Counted from the first letter of the stretch, positions 7,252 to 15,092 are shown. The stretch is 28,976 bases of DNA from Candidatus Saccharimonadota bacterium (GCA_029288515.1 JARIHB010000070.1:1-28976); one strand, 5' to 3'. Program-made: numbers and translations. The notes: generated by a model from the letters alone, not told the origin.

Positions 7252-8172
7252 ATGATTAAAAAGGCATTGGCGAGCCTTGTACTGCTGCTGATGGTAGTGG
7301 CAGGTGTGGTATTCGCGGTCAAGTATAACAGTACGGCCGGCGGCAGTAACGGCAAACTACACGTCGTTACGTCTTATTATCCCTTATACGATTTTGCTCG
7401 AAACGTCGGCAAAGACAAAGTGACGGTTAGCAACATGACTCCGGCCGGCAGCGAACCGCACGACTACGAGCCACCTGCTAAGGCTTTGGCTGATGCGCAG
7501 AAGGCCCCGGTATTTGTATATAACGGCGGTCATCTGGAGCCGTGGACGAGTGGTTTCTTACACGACTACAAACATATCGCCGTTAAGGCGAGCAGTGGCA
7601 TTACTGTGCTGCCTGCCGAAGCTCAAAATAACGCCGCCGATACTGTGCAGGATCCGCACTTTTGGCTCGACCCGGTACTGGCGCAAAAGATTGTGGACGC
7701 TATTCGGGACGGTCTGAGCAAAGCCGACCCGGCCAACAAGGCCTATTACACCAAGAACGCCAGTGAGTATAAGGCGCAGCTCGCCGCACTCGATAATGAA
7801 TTCCGGAGCGGTCTTAGCCGGTGCCAGCTGCGCACCATTGTTAGCTCGCACAATGCCTTTTCGTACCTGGGCAAGCGGTATAATCTTGATATAGTGTCAA
7901 TCGCCGGGCTCAGCCCAGAAGAAGAACCGAGCGCCGCCAAACTGGCTGAGCTGAGCCGGCTGGTAAAAGATAAAGGGATTCGGTATGTGTTCTTTGAAAG
8001 CCTTGTGAGCCCTCGGTTGGCAGACACGATAGCTTCCGAAACAGGCGCACAAACGTTAGTATTTGACCCAATTGAAGGATTAAGCAATGCAGATCAAAAG
8101 CAAGGCAAAAATTACCTCAGCGTCCAGCGGGAAAACCTCCGCCACCTCCGGACCGCCCTGGCATGCCAATAA
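7252..8172 (+). CDS. znuA: Metal ABC transporter substrate-binding lipoprotein-like protein (ZnuA/TroA family)
   Basis: Periplasm-side or cell-surface metal-binding protein of the cluster A-I (ZnuA/TroA) family. Residues 5-23 form an N-terminal hydrophobic signal/anchor without an obvious lipobox Cys. Candidate metal ligands are H70 (EPHDYEP), H136 (DPHFWLDP), H200 (SSHNAFSYLGKRY) and D272 (FDPIEGL). A His rather than Glu at the third position favours zinc over manganese. The His-rich loop seen in enteric ZnuA is absent. It is the first gene of a three-gene uptake operon facing away from a Fur-family regulator. The ATG is 6 nt after a -10 box, so the operon mRNA is probably leaderless. Confidence 0.9.
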   Translation: MIKKALASLVLLLMVVAGVVFAVKYNSTAGGSNGKLHVVTSYYPLYDFARNVGKDKVTVSNMTPAGSEPHDYEPPAKALADAQKAPVFVYNGGHLEPWTSGFLHDYKHIAVKASSGITVLPAEAQNNAADTVQDPHFWLDPVLAQKIVDAIRDGLSKADPANKAYYTKNASEYKAQLAALDNEFRSGLSRCQLRTIVSSHNAFSYLGKRYNLDIVSIAGLSPEEEPSAAKLAELSRLVKDKGIRYVFFESLVSPRLADTIASETGAQTLVFDPIEGLSNADQKQGKNYLSVQRENLRHLRTALACQ

Positions 8173-8869
8173 AGTGTTACAGCTTGATATAGATAACGTG
8201 AGCGTGAGCTACGATGCAGAGACAGTGCTCGACGCCGTATCCTGTTGCATACACAGCGGTGAGTTTATCGGGATTATCGGCCCAAATGGTGCGGGTAAAA
8301 CCACGTTGTTACGTGTTGTGCTGGGGCTGCTCAAACCAACCAAAGGCAGTATTGCCCGCAAGGACGTGGTAGTGGGCTACGTGCCGCAGCGGGGTAATCT
8401 GTATAGCGGTGCGGTGCCTATCAGTGTACTCGAGGTTGTGATGCTTGGCGCTAACGGCTCAAAAGCAAAAGCCATACAGGCGCTGGCCGCCGTGCACATG
8501 CAGTCGTATGCTCATAAACGATTTACCGAACTATCTGGCGGTCAGCAGCAGCGCGTCAGTATTGCCAAAGCGCTGGCCGGTAGCGCAAATGTCCTCATTT
8601 TAGATGAACCGACCACTGGCGTGGACGAGCACAGCCAGACAGAATTCTATACTCTTTTGCGCGATCTGCACGCTAAAGGGACGACCATTATTATGGTGTC
8701 TCACGAAGTAGATACCGTTTTAAAGCTGGTAACCCGCGTTATCTGTCTGAATCGTACCATTTTATATGACGGACCTCCGGAGCATTTTGAAGCGGATAAA
8801 TACCTGCCGGGAGCATACATGAAGTATCACCTGCAATTACATCACCAGCATGGAGACGCTCATGTTTGA
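8087..8869 (+). CDS. znuC: Zinc ABC transporter ATP-binding protein
   Basis: The ATPase of the metal importer. Walker A GPNGAGKTT (65-73), Q-loop VPQRG, signature LSGGQQQR (149-156), Walker B VLILDEP (169-175) and switch His in MVSHEVD. The first about 29 residues (Ser/Lys/Thr-rich) lie before the normal ABC fold. Start choice: ATG 8087 has an AAGGA ribosome binding site (8077-8081) but overlaps znuA by 86 nt. GTG 8174, right after the znuA stop, would give a 231-aa protein of usual ZnuC size but has no ribosome binding site. I list the longer form with reservation. It overlaps znuB by 8 nt. Confidence 0.92.
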   Translation: MQIKSKAKITSASSGKTSATSGPPWHANKVLQLDIDNVSVSYDAETVLDAVSCCIHSGEFIGIIGPNGAGKTTLLRVVLGLLKPTKGSIARKDVVVGYVPQRGNLYSGAVPISVLEVVMLGANGSKAKAIQALAAVHMQSYAHKRFTELSGGQQQRVSIAKALAGSANVLILDEPTTGVDEHSQTEFYTLLRDLHAKGTTIIMVSHEVDTVLKLVTRVICLNRTILYDGPPEHFEADKYLPGAYMKYHLQLHHQHGDAHV

Positions 8870-9656
8870 GATGTTGCAGTATTCGTTTATGGTGCGAGCG
8901 CTCATTGCCGGAGTGCTGGTGGCGCTCGTTGTGCCAATGCTCGGCAGTTTTTTGGTGGCACGCCGTTACGCCCTCATTAGTGACAGTCTGGCGCATGTCA
9001 GTCTTGCCGGAGTCGGGGCCGGCTTGCTGCTGGGCCTCACGCCAATCTACGTCGCTGTGCCGGTTACTGTTGCCGGCGCGCTGCTTTTGGAATGGCTACG
9101 CCAGGAACGGCGCATGAGCGGCGATGTCAGCTTGGCGATCCTGATGAGCAGCGGCCTGGCGTTGGCCGTCGTATTCGCTAATCTGGCGCGCGGGGCAAAC
9201 GCCGATTTTAACAGCTATCTGTTTGGCAGTATCACTACCACCACTCTCAGCGACGTTATAACGCTGGCGATAATCAGTTTGCTGGCAGCGTTATTCGTAC
9301 GTTTTAATTATCGGACCTTGCTGCACATTGCCTACGACGAGGATAGCGCGCGCATCGCTGGAAAGCGGGTGGCCCTGCTTAATTATCTGACGGTTGCTTT
9401 GACGGCTGCCATCGTTGTGTTATCGCTGCGTATTGTCGGCGGTTTGCTGATGAGTGCCATTTTGGTCATGCCGGTGGTGACGGCCAGTCGTTTTAGTACT
9501 AGCTTTGGCGCAACCATTCGCTATGCTATTGTTTTTGCTCTGCTGTCGGTTATTACCGGCTTGAGTATTGCATTTTATGCGGGTGTTGCTGCCGGCGGCG
9601 CCATTGTCCTGGCTGCGCTCGCGCTGCTGATCGGGACGGTCATATGGAAAAAGTAA
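8862..9656 (+). CDS. znuB: Zinc ABC transporter permease
   Basis: Membrane channel subunit of the ABC-3 (ZnuB/MntB) family with about eight hydrophobic helices. Typical motifs: LVARRYALISDSLAHVSLAG near the N-terminus, and MSAILVMPVVTASRFSTSF before the last helices. The start is set at ATG 8862: it has GGAG at 8852-8855 at good spacing and lies inside the znuC stop (ATGTTTGA overlap), while ATG 8850 has no such site. It ends the znuACB operon. 264 aa is the usual length. Confidence 0.92.
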   Translation: MFEMLQYSFMVRALIAGVLVALVVPMLGSFLVARRYALISDSLAHVSLAGVGAGLLLGLTPIYVAVPVTVAGALLLEWLRQERRMSGDVSLAILMSSGLALAVVFANLARGANADFNSYLFGSITTTTLSDVITLAIISLLAALFVRFNYRTLLHIAYDEDSARIAGKRVALLNYLTVALTAAIVVLSLRIVGGLLMSAILVMPVVTASRFSTSFGATIRYAIVFALLSVITGLSIAFYAGVAAGGAIVLAALALLIGTVIWKK

Positions 9657-9749
9657 TCAGATAGAACGGTAATATTTTCCACTGCAGCGTTGTGGGCAAT
9701 TGGGTAAAACTATAGAGCATGAGCCTTACTATGCAGTGAAAGGAACCAA

Positions 9750-10139
9750 ATGGCTAGACGACACAAACCTGACATATTTACTCGTTTTACTACTACTGTT
9801 TCTGTCGCGATTGGGCGGCCGTGGGTGTTTGTGGCAGCGCTGGGTGTGCTCGTGGCTTGGGCTATAAGCGGCCCGGTGCTGGGGTTTTCTGATACCTGGC
9901 AGCTTATTATCAACACCAGCACTACGATCATTACCTTCCTGATGGTTTTTATTATTCAAAACACGCAAAACCGTGACCAGATGGCTGCCAACATTAAAAT
10001 GGACGCCATTATGAAGAAGCTGCATATTACCGCCCAAGATTTACTAACGGCCGAAGAAGAGAGCGATACGCAGCTGGAACGCGACAAGAAAAAGATTACG
10101 CGTTCCCGGAATGCCCGCAGGAAGAAAACCAGACGATAA
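9750..10139 (+). CDS. Low-affinity iron permease family protein
   Basis: A 129-aa membrane protein matching the small bacterial 'low affinity iron permease' family (FET4-like domain). Two hydrophobic helices (about 26-44 and 50-67) are followed by FLMVFIIQNTQNRDQMA, the family's most recognisable block, and a lysine/arginine-rich cytosolic tail (ERDKKKITRSRNARRKK). Transport of iron has been shown for fungal homologues only. The bacterial short form is uncharacterised. AAAGGAA (9739-9745) serves as the ribosome binding site. Close to the zinc importer but separated by 93 nt, so probably its own unit. Confidence 0.82.
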   Translation: MARRHKPDIFTRFTTTVSVAIGRPWVFVAALGVLVAWAISGPVLGFSDTWQLIINTSTTIITFLMVFIIQNTQNRDQMAANIKMDAIMKKLHITAQDLLTAEEESDTQLERDKKKITRSRNARRKKTRR

Positions 10140-10175
10140 ACCTCTCTGTATGAGTGTGAATTACTTGACTGCAGT

Positions 10176-10214
10176 TTGTAAGGCGGTCCGCCATAGTTAT
10201 ACAGACCTAGTAAC
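10176..10214 (+). promoter_or_regulatory. Aldo/keto reductase promoter with internal palindrome
   Basis: TTGTAA (10176-10181), 16-nt spacer, TATACA (10198-10203). Within the spacer is GGCGG-T-CCGCC (10182-10192), a perfect 5-bp inverted repeat around one base, placed where a repressor would block RNA polymerase. It has no loop, so it is not a hairpin terminator. Confidence 0.45.
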
Positions 10215-10227
10215 GCGGAGGTGACAT

Positions 10228-11040
10228 ATGGATATACACAGCACAGTTCAATTACACACTGGCCGAAAGATGCCGATACTGGGGTTGGGAACATGGAAAC
10301 TGACGGACAGTACGGCTGACGTTATCGTTAGAGCGCTGGAGTTGGGTTATCCCATGATTGACACCTCGGGCGATTATGGCACCCAGCCGGGAATTGGCGA
10401 GGGCTTACAGCGCAGCGGCCGGCCACGCGAAAGCTATTATCTGGTAACGAAGGTAGAAGAAACTGACGATGCCTACGAAGCAACCAAAAAAGATTTGGCC
10501 GACCTGCAATTAGACTATGCCGACCTGATGCTTATCCACCGTCCGCCGGACAGCGGCGCAGGCGAAGATTTGTGGCGCGGGCTTATCAAGGCTCGTGATG
10601 AGGGCCTGACGAAAGACATTGGCGTCAGTAATTACTCCGAGGAGCAGATCCAGGCGCTGATCGACGCTACCGGTGAAACGCCGGTGGTTAATCAGATTGA
10701 ATGGAGCCCGTTTGGGTGGAGTAAGGCGATGCTGGAGTTTTGCGGCGCTGAAAATATTGTTATTCAGGCGTATAGCCCGATGACGCGCAGTGAACGGTTG
10801 AGTCATGAAGCGCTCGTGGGCCTGGCAGATAAGTATAAAAAGTCCCCGGCGCAGCTACTGATACGCTGGAGCCTGCGGAAGGGCGTGGTCCCGCTGCCAA
10901 AGGCTAATCAGGCGGAACATTTGCAAGAGAATATAGCTGTGTTTGACTTCGAACTTTCTGCCGAGGACATGGGCACGCTCGACGCCTTAAATGAAGAATA
11001 TTCGGCATTGGGGCCGAAGCCGGTATACTTGCAGCAATAA
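10228..11040 (+). CDS. Aldo/keto reductase
   Basis: A soluble NAD(P)H-dependent oxidoreductase of the AKR superfamily (TIM barrel). The catalytic tetrad is visible: D45 and Y50 (MIDTSGDYGTQ), K75 (LVTKV), H104 (LMLIHRPP). GVSNYSEEQI and VVNQIEWSPF are the following conserved strands, and PLPKANQAEHLQENI near the C-terminus is the NADP-phosphate-binding region. 270 aa fits the small AKR5-like enzymes. A strong ribosome binding site GGAGGTGA lies just before the ATG. Substrate cannot be told from sequence. Convergent with the hydrolase gene, 7 nt apart. Confidence 0.93.
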   Translation: MDIHSTVQLHTGRKMPILGLGTWKLTDSTADVIVRALELGYPMIDTSGDYGTQPGIGEGLQRSGRPRESYYLVTKVEETDDAYEATKKDLADLQLDYADLMLIHRPPDSGAGEDLWRGLIKARDEGLTKDIGVSNYSEEQIQALIDATGETPVVNQIEWSPFGWSKAMLEFCGAENIVIQAYSPMTRSERLSHEALVGLADKYKKSPAQLLIRWSLRKGVVPLPKANQAEHLQENIAVFDFELSAEDMGTLDALNEEYSALGPKPVYLQQ

Positions 11041-11047
11041 TGCGGTT

Positions 11048-11701
11048 TTACTGCTGTAGTGCTAGTGCGGCACTGGCCCGCTCAAGGGTTTGAGCCGGGC
11101 GGATGACCAAATCATCGTGGGCGCCGGGTATGTGCGCAAAACGCACTCCATTGTTAATAGCGACCATTGACTCGTCGTACGGGGGTGAGAAATATTCATC
11201 CCCGTCGTTATACACCAACGAAACGGTGATACCGAATTTAACCGCATCTATTGCTGAAGTGATACCGTTAAATCCTGAAATCTCTCCGAGCCGTCCAAAG
11301 TTGCCCCTTGGATGGCTAATATACTCTCCGATGCAGCTTGTGTCATAGAGGCCAACAGCTAAGGCGTCTTCAAACGACCGTATTCCTCTGCCGGGAGTAT
11401 GCATGAGTACGGTTTTTACGGCGGTCCTGCCGACCAGCGTGTGTATCGGTGTAGGCAGGGGCGCGCCGTACGCTTCGATATAGGCTGGACGAGTGTCGGC
11501 AAGCGTCACCATACCTCCTGAGTGAGTGTACACATCTGCACCCCGCACAGCTTTGGCTAGCTTATCCGGGTTATCCATACCTCCTGCAAATGTGAAAAGG
11601 TCTACATCATCGTATCCACGCTCGCTCACCAGTGTATTAGCTACACGCTCACCTGCTAACCTACCGTTGCCAAACCCACCTATATATACTGCTCTTGTCA
11701 T
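11048..11701 (-). CDS. Alpha/beta hydrolase-like protein
   Basis: A 217-aa protein with an alpha/beta-hydrolase look. A nucleophile-elbow candidate VYTHSGGM has S61 (pattern T-H-S-G-G instead of G-x-S-x-G); a late Asp sits in LVYNDGDEYF and a late His in IPGAHDDLV, together a plausible triad in the right order. The start is set at MTRAVYIGG because on the minus strand a promoter TTGCAA-16-TATGAT, with extended TG, ends 9 nt before this ATG. The longer frame upstream lacks homology-like sequence. Substrate unknown; the deviating elbow lowers certainty. Confidence 0.65.
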   Translation of the reverse strand: MTRAVYIGGFGNGRLAGERVANTLVSERGYDDVDLFTFAGGMDNPDKLAKAVRGADVYTHSGGMVTLADTRPAYIEAYGAPLPTPIHTLVGRTAVKTVLMHTPGRGIRSFEDALAVGLYDTSCIGEYISHPRGNFGRLGEISGFNGITSAIDAVKFGITVSLVYNDGDEYFSPPYDESMVAINNGVRFAHIPGAHDDLVIRPAQTLERASAALALQQ

Positions 11702-11796
11702 AGTTTGCCTATCATAGCATGTTTGTATGGGTTTGCAATGTGCGGCTGGCAACAAATGCATGCCATGGCAGCTGGCGAAAATGCTATAGTTAAAGC

Positions 11797-12855
11797 ATGA
11801 AAGCCCAACTCTCCAAGGATGCTGTTTTGGCTGATGTCGGCACCTTGGTACAAAAGGGCGACATTACGCTCAACGACCTCCAGCGTATCTATACGCTCAA
11901 TGCGCCGGCCGATGCGCCGCAAGTGTCCAGGCCTTTGGCCGCTTCGCGTCCGGGTTTAAAGATTGGCAATGCTTTATACATCGTAGGCACGCTGATTGTG
12001 TGTTTGGGCATTTGCCTGCTGATAGGCGGCAACTGGAACCAAATGAACACCGGTTCCCGCATTATTTCGACCATGGGCTTGGGCTTATTAGTGTTTGCCT
12101 GGGCCTTGTACCGGGGACGCAAGCAGGCGGTAGATGTGAACCATGATTTACTGACCGCATCGTTGTTTACTATTGCGAGTGTGGCTATGGCCGTTGGGGT
12201 AGGGGTAATTGTGCATGAGCTGAACGGCGACCTCTCCGACCCCGATACATTGGCTGGCACCGCCGCAGCTACATCTGGTGCATTTGCCCTACTCTATTTA
12301 TTAGTGGTACGCAGCGCACCGTTGCTTACGCTGGCAATTGCCGCGGCAGTAGCCGCTTATTTTGGGGCAGTGGAGTGGCTTATCCCAAGCGATAATTATG
12401 GCCATTCCGAACTGTTTTACGCCGTGGAAACCTTTATTGCAGGCGCTGCCGTGCTGACTGGCGGTTTGCTGTTCCGTCGCCGCGTGGTTGCCTCATTGCT
12501 GTGCGACGTTATGTATATTGCCGGCACGCTCATGACCCTTGGCGCTTTCTTTTGGTTAACGCTTAGCAGCGGTTTCAGCAGCGACGAAACAGTTCGGGCA
12601 ATAACGTACGATATGCTATACCCTGTGTTTTTGGGATTCGCTGTATGGCTGAGCGTGTACGCCCAATCGCGCAGCATTCTTATACTAACCGCACTGTTCC
12701 TGACTGGATATATATTTGAAATCAGCTTTGAATATTTCTCGGATTACCTGGGCGGCGCCCTGGCGCTCTGCCTGGCCGGTGTGCTGGTATTGGTGCTGGC
12801 CTATGTAACCACCCGCTTCGCCAAGCGCTACATTCCGGCCCCCGCCCGCAATTAA
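11797..12855 (+). CDS. DUF2157 domain membrane protein
   Basis: A 352-aa integral membrane protein. The N-terminal soluble part (KDAVLADVGTLVQKGDITLN, about 1-60) matches the DUF2157 prefix. About eight to ten hydrophobic segments follow, beginning with IGNALYIVGTLIVCLGICLL. DUF2157 proteins are common and uncharacterised, with no known substrate or enzymatic activity. The start is supported by TGCTATAGT (11782-11790), an extended -10 box ending 6 nt before the ATG. Back-to-back with the hydrolase gene. Confidence 0.82.
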   Translation: MKAQLSKDAVLADVGTLVQKGDITLNDLQRIYTLNAPADAPQVSRPLAASRPGLKIGNALYIVGTLIVCLGICLLIGGNWNQMNTGSRIISTMGLGLLVFAWALYRGRKQAVDVNHDLLTASLFTIASVAMAVGVGVIVHELNGDLSDPDTLAGTAAATSGAFALLYLLVVRSAPLLTLAIAAAVAAYFGAVEWLIPSDNYGHSELFYAVETFIAGAAVLTGGLLFRRRVVASLLCDVMYIAGTLMTLGAFFWLTLSSGFSSDETVRAITYDMLYPVFLGFAVWLSVYAQSRSILILTALFLTGYIFEISFEYFSDYLGGALALCLAGVLVLVLAYVTTRFAKRYIPAPARN

Positions 12856-12858
12856 CCC

Positions 12859-12887
12859 TTGCACAGAGCCCACAATTACGGTACTAT
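12859..12887 (+). promoter_or_regulatory. tRNA-Gly promoter
   Basis: TTGCAC (12859-12864), 17-nt spacer, TACTAT (12882-12887). It lies right after the DUF2157 stop and 20 nt before the tRNA. Confidence 0.65.
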
Positions 12888-12907
12888 TTACCCTGTTAGC
12901 ATGATAC

Positions 12908-12984
12908 GCGGGTCTAGCTCAGTTGTTTAGAGCGCATCCTTGCCAAGGATGAGGCCAGGGGTTAGAGTCCCCTGACCCGCACCA
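12908..12984 (+). tRNA. tRNA-Gly (GCC) with U19/A56
   Basis: A 77-nt cloverleaf with perfect stems: acceptor GCGGGTC/GACCCGC, D-stem GCTC/GAGC, anticodon stem CATCC/GGATG, T-stem AGGGG/CCCCT. Loop TTGCCAA gives anticodon GCC, and CCA is encoded (12982-12984). Odd: the D-loop reads AGTTGTTTA (T at position 19 instead of G) and the T-loop reads TTAGAGT (A at position 56 instead of C). The two changes compensate, replacing the near-universal G19-C56 tertiary pair with U19-A56, so the gene looks functional rather than decayed. Confidence 0.93.
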
Positions 12985-12999
12985 ATAGGCTTATGCTTA
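12979..12999 (+). repeat. 21-nt direct repeat, copy 1 (tRNA-Gly 3' end and flank)
   Basis: Begins GCACCA inside the tRNA acceptor/CCA end and continues into GGCTTATGCTTA. It is identical at 19 of 21 positions to 13857-13877; the two differences are a swapped AT/TA pair. Both copies run straight into a hairpin. Confidence 0.75.
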
Positions 13000-13023
13000 G
13001 AACTCTCCACGGAGAGTTCTTTT
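12999..13023 (+). terminator. Terminator after tRNA-Gly
   Basis: AGAACTCTCC-AC-GGAGAGTTCT, a 10-bp perfect stem with a tiny loop, followed by TTTTAATTT. Spaced 14 nt from the tRNA end. Confidence 0.8.
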
Positions 13024-13042
13024 AATTTGTTATAGTACTTGT

Positions 13043-13738
13043 ATGCAAACTTCACATGCGCAGTGGGATGACGCAGCAGATTGGTATGACCAAAATATGG
13101 GCGAAACGGGCGACCGCCTCAATAGTGGTATAATCCGTCCGCTTATATTGGACATGCTCGGCGACTTGCATGGAAAGAAAGTACTAGATGCTGGTTGTGG
13201 AAGTGGGTATGTGACCGCAGAACTGGCGATTAATGCAGAAAAGGTGACTGGAACGGATTTTTCTGCAAATTTCATAGCGCTATGTAAGAAAAAATATGCG
13301 GACCGCGTAAATTTGGACTTTACAGAACATGATATCACTTCGCCATTCCCGTTTGACGATACCTCATTCGATGCAATTATTTGCAAGATGGTACTGCAGT
13401 ATGTGCCGAATATTCATACTTTCGTTACCGAAACGGTACGACTACTTAAAGACAGGGGTGAATTAGTGGTGGTCGTAGATCATCCGTTTCGGGCCGCTTA
13501 TTTTAACGCCCAGAGTGAAGATGGTCCAGAGGACAGTCTTTCCTCGAACCGGCCAAGAACCAAGATAGGCTTGTGGGGAGAGACAGAGCTGACGTGGTAC
13601 GCCCGCACGACGAGTAGTTATATTCAGCCGTTTATTGACGCCGGCCTTCAACTGACCGAATTATGCGAGCCATTAGAGCAGACAGATTCTAATAATCCAA
13701 TTCCATTCAGCGTGCTCGCATTGAAGTTCACTAAATAA
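13043..13738 (+). CDS. Class I SAM-dependent methyltransferase
   Basis: A 231-aa Rossmann-fold methyltransferase. Motif I VLDAGCGSG (47-55) binds S-adenosylmethionine; GTDFSANF is the acidic end of strand 2; FDAIICKMVLQYV is motif IV/V; RLLKDRGELVVVVDHP follows. It belongs to the UbiE/methyltransferase-11 type that modifies small molecules; substrate unknown. The start is supported by TGTTATAGT (extended -10, 13028-13036) ending 6 nt before ATG. The gene is bracketed by the 21-nt direct repeats at 12979 and 13857 and could be a small inserted cassette (inference). Confidence 0.88.
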   Translation: MQTSHAQWDDAADWYDQNMGETGDRLNSGIIRPLILDMLGDLHGKKVLDAGCGSGYVTAELAINAEKVTGTDFSANFIALCKKKYADRVNLDFTEHDITSPFPFDDTSFDAIICKMVLQYVPNIHTFVTETVRLLKDRGELVVVVDHPFRAAYFNAQSEDGPEDSLSSNRPRTKIGLWGETELTWYARTTSSYIQPFIDAGLQLTELCEPLEQTDSNNPIPFSVLALKFTK

Positions 13739-13856
13739 GTACAAGCCTTAATATATAATTTTCACACGACTGCTTTTTACTTCGAATAGCTTGGGCGGCC
13801 CGTGACTTTCGGTTGCAATGAGGTGTTCGAAAAGTTTAAGTAGATTCTGTTCAGTT

Positions 13857-13877
13857 GCACCATAAGGCTTATGCTTA
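13857..13877 (+). repeat. 21-nt direct repeat, copy 2
   Basis: 19/21 match to the tRNA-Gly 3' end and flank at 12979-12999, in the same orientation, but with no tRNA gene before it. The intervening 13739-13856 stretch has no convincing gene. Confidence 0.75.
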
Positions 13878-13903
13878 TGAGGTCGCAAGAGCGACCTCAT
13901 TTT
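13877..13903 (+). terminator. Hairpin terminator-like element
   Basis: ATGAGGTCGC-aaga-GCGACCTCAT, a perfect 10-bp stem followed by TTT. It lies downstream of the methyltransferase gene and immediately before the promoter of the next gene, so it likely separates the two units. Confidence 0.65.
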
Positions 13904-13918
13904 GCTATTATTTATGAC

Positions 13919-14710
13919 ATGCAAACTCCTAATCATCTTCGTATTGCCTGCCGAACTCCCGAATCGCTAGCCACAAGGATAACCAAAGCTCCATTCCGTG
14001 TGATTTATGATAGTGGTGAACTTGGGCCTTTAGGCTATCAGGATGAAGGCGTTATAGTGCCGGAGCTAGAGAAAAGTGAACCTCTCAGCAGTGCTGAACT
14101 TGCTCACCTGGCTATAGACCTTGACGCGCCAGATGCGTTAAGACTCGTAAAAGTACCACAGCGTACAAACGCTTTTATGCAAGCACTCGGCCGTAGCGGA
14201 CTATTATTTGAAAGCGGGCTAGGTGCTGTTACTAACGCTGGTATGACTTCATTAGCGCAGGCTCATCCTGGCAAGATTTGTACGACTATTAATCCCGCCA
14301 TAGGCAGGTATGTAGGTCTACATATAGATGCCATGACGCCAGGAGAAGACCTCTGCCAAATGATGATGGGGGTGGCATGCAGTGAAGGTGGACGAGGTTT
14401 GACCTTTTGTCCCTCCATTACTGCAGACGTAATAAGCGAAGATTTGCGCTATGCTCAGAACCCGGCAGATCGCCTAGCACGACGTGAACAGATTAGGCGA
14501 GCGGCGGCGGAACTACAAGGTTCCGTGGTTTGCTATACGCTATGGCTTGAGGGTAGTAGCCCTAATGCGGAAACGTATGAAGCATATGCTAATTTCCAAC
14601 CGCATAATATGTTGCATGACGGTACGGCCTACCGTGCTACGCAGCCAGCAGCGGTACAGCTAATGAACACGGGCAGCGTGGGACCTGGCAGTTTTAAGTC
14701 AGTGGTCTAG
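13919..14710 (+). CDS. Hypothetical protein with HxD...H pattern
   Basis: A 263-aa soluble protein I do not recognise. I start at ATG 13919 because TGCTATTAT (extended -10, 13903-13911) ends 7 nt before it. The ATG at 13871 lies inside the preceding repeat and hairpin. A segment GRYVGLHIDAMTPG has H135-x-D137; later come FQPHNMLHDGTAYRA with H229 or H233 and R239. The HxD...H order with a following Arg recalls 2-oxoglutarate/Fe(II) oxygenases, but the 92-96-residue gap is longer than usual and other motifs are not clear. Fe(II) dioxygenase is therefore only a hypothesis. No signal peptide or membrane helix. Confidence 0.6.
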   Translation: MQTPNHLRIACRTPESLATRITKAPFRVIYDSGELGPLGYQDEGVIVPELEKSEPLSSAELAHLAIDLDAPDALRLVKVPQRTNAFMQALGRSGLLFESGLGAVTNAGMTSLAQAHPGKICTTINPAIGRYVGLHIDAMTPGEDLCQMMMGVACSEGGRGLTFCPSITADVISEDLRYAQNPADRLARREQIRRAAAELQGSVVCYTLWLEGSSPNAETYEAYANFQPHNMLHDGTAYRATQPAAVQLMNTGSVGPGSFKSVV

Positions 14711-14810
14711 TCTTGCCTTATCAGATTTTGCGATAAATTACACTCAGCAGCAAGGCCTTTTAAAATATAGCTTCCATGCAGATGGAGCGCGAAAGTTTGA
14801 AGTACGTCGC
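14711..14810. other. Short gap at start of mobile-element scar
   Basis: 100 nt between the HxD gene and the recombinase remnant. A plus-strand frame here (LSDFAINYTQQQGLLKYSF) runs on into the antisense of the recombinase and stops at 14868. It has no start or recognisable family. It may be a gene fragment or chance. Confidence 0.3.
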
Positions 14811-15092
14811 TTAGGGGGCACCATTAACGAAATCATCGTCATCTATGAACCCTTGCCAGGGTTCATTTAGTTTATAGGTTACTTCTGACCCCTTAAAAGT
14901 TCCGTCTTTTACTGGATGGATCGTGAAGTTAGAGAAGAAGATTCGTAGAAATGTGCCCATTGTCTTCATATCACGTATTTTGCTCAGAATAACAGGGGTT
15001 GATTCCAATAGTTTGAGATATTCGGCGAAGCTCGGAATAGCACTCTTTATTCTCTTCTTAGCGTCAATGACGGCATCGCTACTAAGGCTCAG
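14811..15092 (-). pseudogene. Serine recombinase remnant (C-terminal about 93 residues)
   Basis: On the minus strand an open frame without a start ends in TAA at 14811. The sequence (DAKKRIKSAIPSFAEYLKLL, then TMGTFLRIFFSNFTIHPV, then GSEVTYKLNEPWQGF) fits the C-terminal tail of large serine recombinases of the kind found in candidate-phyla genomes ('...LFLNLTI...KV..WKEPF'). The catalytic resolvase and zinc-ribbon domains are missing. The frame is closed upstream by a TGA at 15093-15095, exactly where the OLD homology on the other strand begins, so the gene was cut at that point. Recognition is by pattern; moderate confidence. Confidence 0.6.

Noticed and set aside
13748..13936. Minus-strand small ORF reading HLIATESHGPPKLFEV near its end
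   Set aside because: It would have to read through the 21-nt repeat and the perfect hairpin at 13877-13900 and has no promoter or ribosome binding site; probably chance or a decayed fragment.
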